Assembly: GCA_005281725.1 (NCBI GenBank)
Contig: SSBO01000003.1
Coordinates: forward strand, 1,139,396 to 1,203,395
DNA: 64,000 nt
Reading direction: 5' to 3'
Source of the DNA: Wuchereria bancrofti
Taxonomy: Eukaryota; Nematoda; Chromadorea; Rhabditida; Onchocercidae
A program made the position numbers and the translations under genes. Positions 39,101-51,200 of the stretch are shown here, piece by piece. The stretch's first letter is position 1; every line of letters begins with the position of its first letter. A model generated the notes under the pieces. The model made no database searches and had not been told where the DNA came from. It worked only from the letters and a program-made list of their open reading frames with translations.

Positions 39101-42100
39101 TTGCGCCCTCCAGGAACTTGTTCTACGTATTAATCGATTGCATCCGATTACTATATGATCCAATTGCAATCTACTGATTTGCTAAAATTAAGTGAAAAGG
39201 AATTGATATTTTATTTTTTATACTTTCTAAATGTCGGCAATTCATTTTGTTCAAAAATTGAAATTGAGACTAATGCTGAAATTCATATTACTTAAGTATT
39301 AATTAATCCAAAAATATGATTTTGCTAATTATTGAAAGTTTTAAAATGAAATAAAAGTTAATGGGAGTTTTCGAGTTACTCTTAAGGTATCGTGAAATTC
39401 CTACACAATTATTTTGCTCGGAAACACATCCGTAAAGTGAGGGAAGAACTTGATCAAGGCTACCCATCAAATGCCCAACAACTTCGGCAGGACTTCCACG
39501 AATTAACTCGAAAAATGGTGGTAAAAGAGATGGTTCATTCGGCATCAATTTTACAACCTGAAATTAGTGAATAATTTTCTTAATTTCCTTTTTTAAAATT
39601 AATCAAATCACAGTTTGCACCAAATGAATAAAAGTTTTTTCTCTTTAAATTAAACTTAATTTTAAATTAAAATTAAAGGTTATAAGATTAAACCTCATGA
39701 AATCCTGCAGCTGTCGCACATCGAATATCATCGTCTGGATCACAACAAAAACCTTCCAAAATTGGTAATAAACGATTCTTGAAGAAATCTGCACCATATT
39801 TCAATACCATACACTATAAAGTAAAAGAAGACAGTTATACAAATTGATTATTCGGAAATCGAAGAAAAAAACAAAAGAAAAGAATCTTAAAAGTTTCTTT
39901 CTTTATCTTTCGTAATGATCAGGCTTCTAAATTTCGAAACTATCAAATGTCAACTGCGGTTGTATAAAAGTTGAGAAAGTGACAGTAACTCGTCGTTTTC
40001 AAACTTTCGCAAACAGTGAAAGGAAATAGTCGCACGAATGTGAAAAGTTGCGATAGTATTGGCGCTAATTTCAATGTTTTCCAAATATTACAAGTTAAAG
40101 GATGACACACATACGGGGAAATTATAAGCACACATGCGCCTCGCGGATGTTTGAATATTTGATCGAGCGCTAATGCCATTATCACTAGATGGAGGACATT
40201 GTGGTAGATTAGCAATTTGAACGTAGATATCCAAGAACCAATTATAGTCTCGTATTGTCAATACATCCTGAAAAATCCTTCTACAATTTAAAATTAAAAA
40301 GTTCTTTTTAAGACTTCCGAAAAAGAAAAAAAAAAGATCTTCATTGGGATCTCTTCTTAATAAATGATTTTTTTTTTTTTTAAATTTTAACACAAAACTT
40401 ATTTTCCTTACAAAATAACTTTTATGCTGAAGATTTTTCATACATAAATACCTCCAGTATATCTATCCATTGGCCAAGATTTTTAGCTATCACAGTGAGT
40501 GTTTCATCTTGAGCGCTTATTGCTTGCTCGGTGGAACGTTTCAAAAGTGGAATGATCGAACATTTGCGTTGTTCTATAAATCAGTGAAATGTAACACATT
40601 AATGAAATAAATTTGATGAATTCCAAGTAAATTCATTCCTTATAATTCTGCTGAGAATATATTTTAATATTAAATATAAATTAAATTTAAATAATATCCC
40701 CTTTTTAAGGCTTCTGAAAAAGAAAAAAAGGATCTTCATTGGGATCTCTTCTTAATAAATGTTTTTTTTTTTTTTAAAAAAAACTTGAGCACAACACTTA
40801 TTTCACGTAAGTATCGTCGGATCCAACAAGATTAGTTCTTTGCTTATTTAGAAAATTATTTATTCAGAAATAATTTGGTTTTATAGTGTCGGTAAAATTC
40901 CATATAAACATTATTCGAGTAGTAATATAATGCAATAAAAGAGAAGAAAAATTAACCTTTTGATAGGAATGGAATACAGAGCGCAATAGTGTTCAATGCC
41001 GCCTCACGTGTTCCAATTTCAGTGTCCTTGCACAATTGCACCAAACACGGTACTAATGCTGATCCACAATCACTCGGATTTCTTAATATTCATCGTTTAA
41101 TTTTACTTATCACTTTTTGTATTTGCGCTTCCTCTAAGGACAAATTGTACGTATCTACAGTATTTTTGTATCTACAGTACGTATCTACAGTAGAATTTAC
41201 AGTATTTTTATGAGTGATGTAGAAACCCGCAATTTACGAATTATGATTTCATTTAATCATTTTCAAAACAAAATGCGATTTGTATTAGAGAAAGGAGATT
41301 AAAAAGTTCAAATTCTGCATTCGAGTAGAAGAATACCTTAACGATTCGGCGACAACCGCCAAATGTTGAGCCATAGAACTTCGCACATTCGAATTTGGAT
41401 CATTACAAAGCATTTGTACACAAGGTATAATATCACGTCGAATACTGTAAAAATATCATATCCATAAACAAATAAAATCAAATAAATTAGTAATATAAAA
41501 TAATTTTTATTTTTCTATCTGTAACGTATCTTGAAAAAAATCGATCTGTGTTGGGAAAAAGAAATTAAAAAATCCAAAAATGAAAAAAAAAAACATCAAT
41601 TCTCACAATTGTCAATAAACGAATGAAAAACTTGTTAAAAAAGCGACAATAAAAATAATTCACTTCCATTTTTACTCTTTATTTATTAAATAATTAAGAA
41701 TGAATAATTCAATTAATTATAATTTACATTCAACTGAGCTCATTAATTAACTTAATTGACATCCTGAATTTCACATTAATAAAAAATTTTTATTCGTCAC
41801 TCAGTCAACTCATACACACACTGAAGTACAAAAGTACAAAAAAGGAAAAAAAAGAGAACTCACTCAAAAGATTCCAAATTTCTGCACAATTTATCGACTA
41901 ATTTTGTTGCTAATACACGTCGCTGTGCTCGTTGTGACGTTTCAGCTTGTGAAATAGTCAATGGTACAATCTATAATCAGAATTAAAATATTATAATTAA
42001 TTAAAAAAATTTTTAATGATAGCTAAATCTATAAAAACAAAAACAATAATTTTAATCAAACGACTAATTATCACTCGCTTTTTCATCCTTTATATGTAAT

Positions 42101-44292
42101 TATTATCGCTACTGTATAACAAAGTTTGCACAGCTCTAATTGAGATTTCTATTTTAAATTTCAAAATTCATTTTATTCATTCTTCTATATTCTCAATACT
42201 ACCATTACTGTCATTATCTTTATCATTATCATTGATTAATAGTATAACAAAAAAAAAAAATTCAAATTACAGATAAAAGCATCAGAATGAAGAAGATTGG
42301 TACAAAATTGTTAATATTTATTTAAAAAAGAATTAGTGAAAAACCTACAAGCTGTTTGAGTTGTGATACAGGTATTTGATCGATCACTTCAACAAGCGTT
42401 TCTAACCATGCTGCAGCTGTTACTGAACAACAAAAGTAAACTGTCATTTCAATTTATGTTGTGGAAAATTTAATTTAATACAAATTTTGTAGAAATTAAA
42501 TTTAATACCTTGAAAAGATTGGCATAATATGATGAATTTACTGACCTATTTCAAATTTCCTTTACTACCAGTAAGTTAATTGTAGTTGTGAATAAAGTGA
42601 TAAGAAGGAAAATTTCAAATTACTCATCTCATGTTTTATGACCTATGATATATATATATGAAATAACTATTTAATTTAATTAATTTACAATGAGATTATT
42701 ACATGGAAGAAATAAGAATAAAGAATTAAATATAATTAAACTCATAATATCATTTTTTTTTTTTTTTTGAAACATAAATAAACAAGTGAATAAAACTTGC
42801 AATTATCCTTTTGTTGTGCTGCATTCTGCAATATACCATTAAGGATTACATCAGCAATACCTCTGAAATTTTGCCTTTGTTGAATTTACTTCTTTTAATT
42901 GTATTCTTATATTGCCCAATTTTTCCCCTTTTTTTTTNTTTTTTTTTCTTTTTTCAAAAAAATAAACTTATAATTCTATTTAAATGGAGGCATTTAAAAC
43001 CATTATTTTTTTTTTTTAGTAATTTTTAAAGAACTAAGTAATTTTTTTCTTTTTTTAATTTTTGGATATAATCAAAATTCCAAAAAAATTTTTACAGAAC
43101 ATGAGCGGTAAGTTTGCTATTTCGATAAATATTTTTGTAGGTAACAGCTGCTTCACACTGTATATCCAAATTCGAGCATTCCGTAACCAACATTTCCTAT
43201 ATAATATCATAAATAAGAATTTTCAAATTACTACAAATTAGAAAAGTTAAATATTCACCATTTTTTTTTTTCTAAACTATTAACATCCAATTTCTTTCCA
43301 TTTCAGAAATTATTGAGATTTCAAGAGTTTATATTCTACATAATTTACATTTTTCTAAAAGATAAAAAAAAAATCCTTTTTCTAAATACTAATAGAATCT
43401 CTACAATTTCTATTATTTCCTCTTCCTCAACAAACGATCGACTTTTGATGATTTTTTTCAAGTTTTAAAATTTGAAATTAAAATATGATATATTATCAAA
43501 AGTATAAATTTTCTGATATTGCATAAAAGATAGTATTTTAGGATTTTCAATACCAAATGTGGCCTTGAATAGGTCGCATAGTTCATACATAAAAATACAA
43601 ATTTAAAAGGATAAAAACTATTAATTTTTAGAACTCAATTGACATTGAAGTTAACCTGAATGGCTGGCATAACCTTTTCGATCACTTGATCTCCATCACT
43701 TTCTAACAAATCGTTTAATGTTCGAATCACCGACAATTTCTGGATTTCTCGCCCTGTCCTTAAATTTGACTATAATGCAAATTTTAATCAAAATTTTCAT
43801 ACTTCATGAAATTGTCTGTGATGATTTGTGCAACATTTTTGATCATTTGTTTCTTGATGAATAGAAAAAGATTTCAAAAGAATCAAACTTCAGAACAATT
43901 AAGGGAAGAAAAAAGAGGCAAAATTGTTGAATAGATTTATTTAATTAAATACTTAAAAACACTGATAACGAAAATGGGAATGAAATGGAAAGGAATAGAG
44001 TTTTAAAATAATTGAAAATTTAAATATATATTTGATATTTGCGATCAGATATTTATGCTAAAAGAAATCAACAATTTTAATAAATTTATTCATGTGAGAT
44101 GTAAAATAAAATGTTAGGTGTTGAATTAGGAAAAAAATTGTAACACTTTAAAATACTGATTGCATCATCGACCGGTGATTGAAGTAATTCGTTAAAATCT
44201 GGATCATTTGCTACATTCAGCAATGATTCCCAATCAATCTTGTTTTCCAATCGTTCAATTTCTTCATCTTTTCCATCTTCCGTGTTACTCAT
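36104..44292 (-). CDS. ppfr-4: Protein phosphatase 4 regulatory subunit 4 (HEAT-repeat) orthologue
   Basis: PPP4R4 is a cytosolic HEAT-repeat scaffold that binds the PP4 catalytic subunit. About twenty exon blocks run from 44292 (MSNTEDGKDEEIERLENKID) down to the stop at 36104. Recognisable ones include AAWLETLVEVIDQIP near 42420, IRRDIIPCVQMLCNDPNSNV near 41445, ARRMCAYNFP near 40150, FCCDPDDDIRCATAAGFHE near 39760, SSWRAQYSYLQNIAVLRHLI near 39120 and LQLCHMLSKIKANLYLPEDE near 37790. In order and spacing these match vertebrate PPP4R4, including its CAYNFP motif. Exons from 36998 downward encode a disordered Arg/Ser-rich tail (RSPSPMPRNF), as in the vertebrate protein. Two introns contain copies of one repeat. 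Family assignment is firm; several exon borders are approximate. Confidence 0.87.
37105..37195. repeat. Short tandem duplication in an intron of the PPP4R4-type gene
   Basis: Two copies of a unit of about 41 bp containing TAAGCAATCCTTCA follow each other with a few differences. Confidence 0.6.
40304..40407. repeat. Intronic direct repeat, copy 1
   Basis: Shares GATCTTCATTGGGATCTCTT and the following CTTAATAAATG plus T-run with 40701-40806, located in the neighbouring intron of the PPP4R4-type gene. Confidence 0.8.
40701..40806. repeat. Intronic direct repeat, copy 2
   Basis: Second copy of the repeat at 40304-40407, in the same orientation. High identity over about 100 bp implies a recent copying event between adjacent introns. 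Confidence 0.8.
42938..42938. other. Ambiguous base inside a T homopolymer
   Basis: A single N interrupts a run of T in an intron of the PPP4R4-type gene. It marks an unresolved homopolymer length or assembly join. Confidence 0.95.
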
Positions 44293-47224
44293 TTTGTTGA
44301 AATTTGAACTGTGTCTTAACTAATCATCTAAATAGTGAAAATCTATTAAAAAAAAAAAAAAAAAAGAAACTTGATGTAATCGGATTTATAAGATTTCTTT
44401 GGAAATTTTACGTTCATCCCTTGCAATATCTGATAACAGTAGAAAAATTTATTATCATTGTAAACTTTAAACACATATGATAAAAATGTTGATGTTATAA
44501 GCAACAGCCGCTAAAAAAAAAAAAAGAAAAAATTGAAGTTCAAAAGAAAATTAGAGAGAGTGGATAATCAAATAAAAATAATCGAAATCTTTTTATGAAG
44601 AATAATTCGATATGAAAACTCAACTAATTGTGATATGATGCATTTATAAGACACCGAATGAATGTTTCATATGTGCTATAAAGTGCAATAAAATAACATA
44701 TGTTGTTTTATTGAAATGAATTAAAGGACAAAAGGTAAAAAGATAAGTGATAAGAGAGAAAGTAAAAACAACAACGCATTTTTTATTTTTTGTTGGCTAA
44801 GTAAATGTGTTTGTTTCTGATGTGAATAAACATTAGCGGCACTTGAAAATGGTCTGTTTAGTGATCTTTGGAGTTTTCATTTCTTTTTTTTTTTTTCTAG
44901 TTGTTTGGAATGGAAGAAGAGATGATCGAAAAAGCTGAAAAAACATTTATCAACCAGGAAAATGAAACAAATGAAATTATCTTATATGAAAATTAGTTTT
45001 ATGAATATTTTAGACTATCTTTTAATTTTTTTTTTTTTAAATGTTTTAAACTATCTTTTAATTTGATATCGATAAATTCGACAATTTACGCGATACAAAT
45101 GCAATTAAGTTAAAATAATTTGTAATTTGAAGAAAGAAAGTTTGAAAGAAAAAACAAAATTTGAAAATGAATGAAAAACAAAGTAGAGGATGAATATTTC
45201 AAGATATGGGTCATAAATACAGCAGCACTTTAAGAGACATCTGTTCAAACAATTATCGCAGCTACTCCTTCTTATTACAATTATACAACTACTATTTGTG
45301 CATCTATAAATGTTGTAATGATATTTGATATGAAATGAATTATTATTTTTTAAACATCAAAGTGATAAGTAAACAAAGAAATTAGCAAATATTGAAAATA
45401 TTTGCATGGTTTAAATTATCTGAGAGAAAAGAAGAAAAAGCATTAATACAACAATTTTAAATTGTAGCAAATATTTCTCCTAAAATGATAAAACCGATAA
45501 AATAAATGCCTAATTGCTATTATTAAGATCAGCTCTTCACTCAATTCGTCTTGTTAATTCAGTTCAGTCACATATTAAATTGATATGACTTTTTGTAATT
45601 ATTCACTATTAACTTTGCTTTCTAAATTCTTTTCTGCACTTTTGCGCCTCTATATGATGCGTATTAGTGTGGGTGAAATTTCGATTTATAAACAGTTTGA
45701 TATAAGAATAAAATTTTTACATAAATCAAATAAACTATTAATATTAGTAATTTAGGAAGTGCTAAGGGACAAGAAAAAGAAAAACATTGTTTAGATTAAC
45801 ATACGTGTGTTGATTAAAGATTAAAGAATAACAATTCATCGTATTTCTTAATAACTACTATTAATGAATCATTAATAAGAGAATAATTACTTTGACTATC
45901 AAATAACAAAGATAAAACAGAGGAAGGATAGCAATGAGTGATAAACTTTAGAGGAAGCAACTTTCCACTTATCACTTTAAGTGAATTGCTTAGAGATGTA
46001 GTAGAAAGTGAGGGTGATAATGAGAGTGATAAGAAAATGAGATAGGAAAGATGGAGAAACCACTGCTACTGCTACTGCTACTGCTTAATGATATGTATTA
46101 TGTTGCCTTTAGATATTGCCGTACTTCATTTCTTCCTCTTATCAACAAAATGATTTATGAATTATTGATATATGGCAGAAATGATTACTACAAGATCAAA
46201 CTAAACGATTCAAAATTTAGTTTAATTTCATCTTCCAAATGAATATCATCGGAAAAATTCCATGCAACACTGGAAAAAAAAAGTGCGCCGAAATTTCACA
46301 AATTGAAGCTATAAAAATTATTTAAACTTCAAACTTAAGACTTGACTTTCAAAATTTGCAATAATTTAAAAGATGTCATCTGAGTGTCATAAGAGTCAGC
46401 TGCAAATATTAGCTACGCTACTTTATTATTCTTATGTGGACATTACAGTTGAAAACTACAAACGACTATTAAAATAATTGAAATTGAAAATTTGAAAAAG
46501 TTAGAAATACGTAACTAAATGGAGAAAAAAAAAAGCCTAACCTTTCCTCAGTTTTTTATCATTTTTATAATTTACAATCACTAATTCAATTGTCGGCAAA
46601 ATTGATAAATGCAATCAGTTGTTTATGTCGAAAAACCGAAATAGTTATAACATGTCGAAATAATTGAACTAATTTTGTATTAAAGAATTTGAATCTTTCC
46701 CTTACATCAATAGATTTGTTCTGTGTACCTTAGTTTAAGTAAAAGAAAACTCTCAAAATTAAAATTCATTAATAGATTATAATCATAGTATGAAATAGAA
46801 CTGTTTTTTTGGAATAACCTTTACTCTTCACTTATATTATTTATCAATCAAAAATAAGTTCTCTTCTCATGTTAGTAAATCCTAATTTATTAAATTTTGT
46901 TAAACTAATTTATGTTAAGCTTTTTTTTTTAGGTACTAGCATAATAAAATGGGATGAATAAATCCTCAAGAAATATCATTATTATTACTATTGTTGCTGA
47001 AATATTTTTTCAATAATAAAAATTACTTTTCCGTTAATCATAGTACTATTCTTAGGTAATAACTCATTTGATTAGCCTGAAATATTCTCTTGGAAAATAG
47101 AAACAAAATGCTTATTTATCTTTTCAAGCTTTAAATTGCTTGATAAGATTTAGCTACGATACAGAATGAGATCAGTGATTTCACATCGTCTTTCACGTTA
47201 GTTTCACAGGGGAAGGCTCGAAAG
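44293..47224. other. Intergenic region between divergent genes
   Basis: AT-rich sequence upstream of the PPP4R4-type gene. I see no supported exon. A CTGCTACTGCTACTGCTACTG trinucleotide stretch lies near 46063-46085. Confidence 0.4.
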
Positions 47225-47740
47225 CAGTTAATTACGTTTGAGCAGTTAATTACCTTTAAGCGGTTAATTACGTTTGAGCAGTTAATTACGTTTGAGTAGT
47301 CAATTACGTTTGAGCAGTCAGTTACGTTTGAGCAGTCAATTACCTTTAAGCGGTCAATTACGTTTGGGTAATCAGTTACGTTTGAGCAGTTAATTACGTT
47401 TGAGCAGTCAATTACCTTTAAGCGGTCAATCACGTTTGGGTAATCAATTACGTTTGAGCAGTTAATTACGTTTGAGCAGTCAGTTACGTTTGAGCAGTCA
47501 ATTACTTTTAAGCGGTCAATTACGTTTGGGTAATCAATTACGTTTGAGCAGTTAATTACGTTTGAGCAGTCAGTTACGTTTGAGCAGTCAATTACGTTTG
47601 AGCAGTCAATTACCTTTAAGCGGTCAATTACGTTTGGGTAATCAATTACGTTTGAGCAGTTAATTACGTTTGAGTAGTCAATTACGTTTGGGCAGTCAGT
47701 TACGTTTGAGTAGTCGATTACGTTTGAGCAGTCAGTTACG
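47225..47740. repeat. 18-bp minisatellite, about 29 copies, with higher-order structure
   Basis: Unit consensus is GT(T/C)AATTACGTTTGAGCA. Variant units recur in a fixed order: a CCTTTAAGCG unit, then a CGTTTGGGTA unit, then one starting ATCAATTACG, then GTTAATTACG, then often GTCAGTTACG. Counting from the left, the CTTTAAGCG variant is unit 2, 7, 11, 16 and 22, so the larger period is four to six units (about 72-108 bp). The array lies about 0.55 kb upstream of the TSC2 start. Confidence 0.95.
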
Positions 47741-48297
47741 TTTCCTAATAAATGGGAAGGAGGTAGGAGTGCGTGATATGAGGTGAGAAATGGGACAGAT
47801 GGGAGTATTATCTCGTTTAGTTCTTTCTTTTAGTCTAGTTTGCAAATCATACAAGACGTGACACGGACAGCGTAATTGGGTCCATTTGCCTATGATGGTG
47901 CAAAACCTTCGTTTTTTCATTACCCTCTTTTTCCTATCTTTGTCCGCTATTTACCCACTACTGTTACGCTCCTTCATATTTTGTTTTCAAAGATATTATA
48001 GACGGACTCATGTCTGAATCATAGTGGCTGTAAAAATCATGGGAACAAGTCGGACGGCTCATGTAAACGCTGAATTTGTCACCAAGTGGTATTCATTTAT
48101 GTTCTAACGTCTTCAGCAAACCTAAGAGAAATCCTAGTCCAGCATTATATGCTATTTCTAGGTAGATTACTAAATTTTTGATAAGGTAGGAAAGATTAAT
48201 GATAGCACTGCGAGACAACATTATCTTTTTTATTGATGAACTTAATAATAAGGATTTCAGAGGTACGCATGCGTTCTCGATTCCGACTCCGGTAGGC
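47741..48297. promoter_or_regulatory. Upstream region of the TSC2 gene
   Basis: No gene seen. An AGGATTTCAG acceptor-like site ending at 48260 precedes the chosen start codon by 37 bases and could accept a spliced leader. The rest is unremarkable. Confidence 0.35.
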
Positions 48298-51200
48298 ATG
48301 CCGTTATCGAGGCGAGGCTTCCTTTCAGCAGTATTCAGTCGAAAAGACAACGATGATATTCAACATTTCCTTAATAGGTTATTGCACTATTATTTGTTTA
48401 GAATTGTGAACATTGAATTCTTTTTTCCGATCACTCCCACGAATAAGATAACATTAATATTTAAGATATTTCATATTAACTTTGTTCAGGTGGGTTTTGA
48501 TTGTTATGAAGAAAGTTGGAGAAGATGGAAATCATCCGGTCATTTCATATTTCATATCTGCAATTTCAGTGAAGGTTCGATCAGTCAAGCAGCATGGTTT
48601 GAATTAGGATGTGGTAGTTCGCTGTCTACTCGGATGAAAGCAATGGAGCAATTAGAATCGGTACAGTTTACTTAATTATCAATCAGCTTATCAGGATAGT
48701 CGTTTAAAGAGGGATAAGATAGATTTAAATTAAGCTCATTTAAATTAAATCTCAAGTTCTTCAGGCTCAATTACTGCTGCTTTGCAAAATTCCAAGTTGA
48801 CTTAAGAGTTTAAGTTTACAAACTTTTAAAGTTTTTTTGCTTCCAAATTTTGCATCAAAATCCACAATTTTGAAATGTTTAGGAATAGGAAAAAATTGCT
48901 TAAAGTTTTATCATAGAACTTACCAGATCGTTAGAGGCAGACGACTACAAATAAGCACCGTTGAAGCTCTATATCACGAGACCAAAGATCTATACGAAGT
49001 GGATGAAGCAAGGGATTCGTTCTTGAAAACATTTATTACCCTCACTGAATATCAACTTGATCAACTCGGTTTGGCAATGCGCGACACATTTTTTTCTGTG
49101 GGTGATTTCACTTCACTTTTGTACTTTTTTTAGTAATATATAAACAAACTTAACATTATGTTGATATACGAATTTTATGAACACTTCTAAAGGATTCATT
49201 AAAGACTTTTCAGTTAATCCGCTCCATGGGTCTCAGTGATTTATCTTTGGAGTGGTTCATAGCTCTATCAGTGAATGGCGATAAAGTAACAGGTTTCGAA
49301 TACGATTTCATGAGCCTTCAGCTTAACTGGCTACGAGAAGTGCTAGATCTAAATAAGGTGGATCATCGACATGCTATCCGAGTACTTCAACTCACACAGC
49401 AAGCCATAAAGTTCGGCTGATATGATTTGCATAAAATTTATTCGGAATAATAGAACTTACAAAAACATGTCTTTATAAATTTTTTACTTTTGTTGCAATT
49501 TGAACGGAATTTTACTTCTTCTGAAGTATATATTTCTCAAATAAGCTCCGTGTTTCAAGAAATTTAAAGAGAAGAATTCAAACTTATCTTTTGCTGGTTG
49601 CTTTCTAATTACGCAACGCTCACTATTAGCTCACTATTATTTATTTTATTTGCAGAACAAATGCTGGTTTTATTACAAATAAGGAGATTGATGATATTGT
49701 TCATAATATTTGCTTAAGAATATGTCGTAAGGCAGATCATTTAACATACGAATGTTTATTACTACTAGGAATTATTTTAAAATATGGGTATGGCTTTTTT
49801 CCACTTTTGTTTTTTTCAATCCATTTTTTCTTGGTTTTCTGTTAATCTGTTATTAGGACAAAGAAAACAGTCTATAGAAAGTCTATGCTTGTGTGAGTTA
49901 CGGTATTACTGATCAAAATTGTCAGCTAAATACTTAGCAGATATTTTATTTAAAATTACCATCCACTTAGTTACAAATGTTGTAATATAGTTTATTATCT
50001 ACAGACGCATCCCAGATACGAAGTTGCTGATATTAATAACAACATTGTGTTCGGTAATGAATGAACAGAAATGGGGTTCCACTGCATGGAACGTAATGAG
50101 AGATTTATTGGGATCTCATTATGGTCATAATGTTATAAAGCTGATGCTTGATTTATTAAAAGATAGTGCCAATTGTCCGAAAATACAGGTTCTTGTAGGT
50201 GCTATATACTGTATACATACCGCTCTCTGGAGTCAACAAGTAAGCTTCCTTTTCCGTTTATCATTTATGTAATGTAGTTTTGTTTATAACAGATTAAATA
50301 ACAAGATTTTTTCTTCCTTTTCTTTCAGTATTAATAGATTGGCTAGCAGTGTTCCAGGTTTTTATTTAATGAGATATGGTGTATTTCGAAACGTTTCTCT
50401 TATTCATAGCTACAGTTCTGATAAATAACAGACATGAAGGAAAAGTAAAGCAATTTAAGTCGTATAAGGAGTAATGTTTACATTTTCCATGATCTAAAAT
50501 AGTGAGCAAATTTGAAAGCATTTGGTTTATTTAACAGAATATTGGTAATTTACGCTGTCATCCAAGTGTCGCTCTTCCAAATATGTTGCCAGCAATGGAA
50601 GCAGGTCCTGAAGTTGTGAATGAAGTGTTGATTGCCATTCGACGATTACTGAATGCCAGCGGAAAAAATCTACAGCAACTGAGTTGGCACTGTATCTTGC
50701 AACTCCTTAAACAGGCTTTAAAGCTTTGTGAACAGGTATGTATCATTGTGTTCCAGTTTTAGAGGTTTGGATATTTCGTTGAAATTTCTACTAGCTACTG
50801 AAAAAATTATCTACTATTTTATTTTGATAGTTTTATATAACAATTTTTATTAACAGAAAAATCGAAGTTTTGAATGAATAATTTTAAGTCAATGGAAAAA
50901 GAAATCAAATTTAGCCCAAAGCAAAAATAAATATTTTTAAATTGTTTGATAGATATCATGGAAAGGAAAAGTTAGAGAGCAGCGGTCGCGTATTCATCAT
51001 TTACTTAGCATTATTGAGAATTTATATCATGATGGTAATTATGGTGGCTCCTCCGAAGCGCTGTATTCATTGATAGAAAGTTATATCGATGAACGCCCTG
51101 TTCCAAGCATCATAGCATTATTTGATTACCGCGTAGCTGTAAGTTTTTTTTTGAATTCCGACATTTTTCATAGGACAGTTAATAGTATGATTGAATGTTA

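Noticed and set aside
47131..47433. Minus-strand frame with repeated NVIDCS-like hexapeptides
   Set aside because: The unit length of 18 bp keeps any frame periodic; the frame covers only part of the array and has no start context or splice partner.
48199..48297. Upstream in-frame Met for TSC2
   Set aside because: It would precede the acceptor-like TTTCAG ending at 48260, and the added residues resemble no tuberin N-terminus.
50328..50359. Acceptor followed by a short block between TSC2 exons
   Set aside because: It begins with TAT TAA in the required phase, so it cannot be a coding exon.
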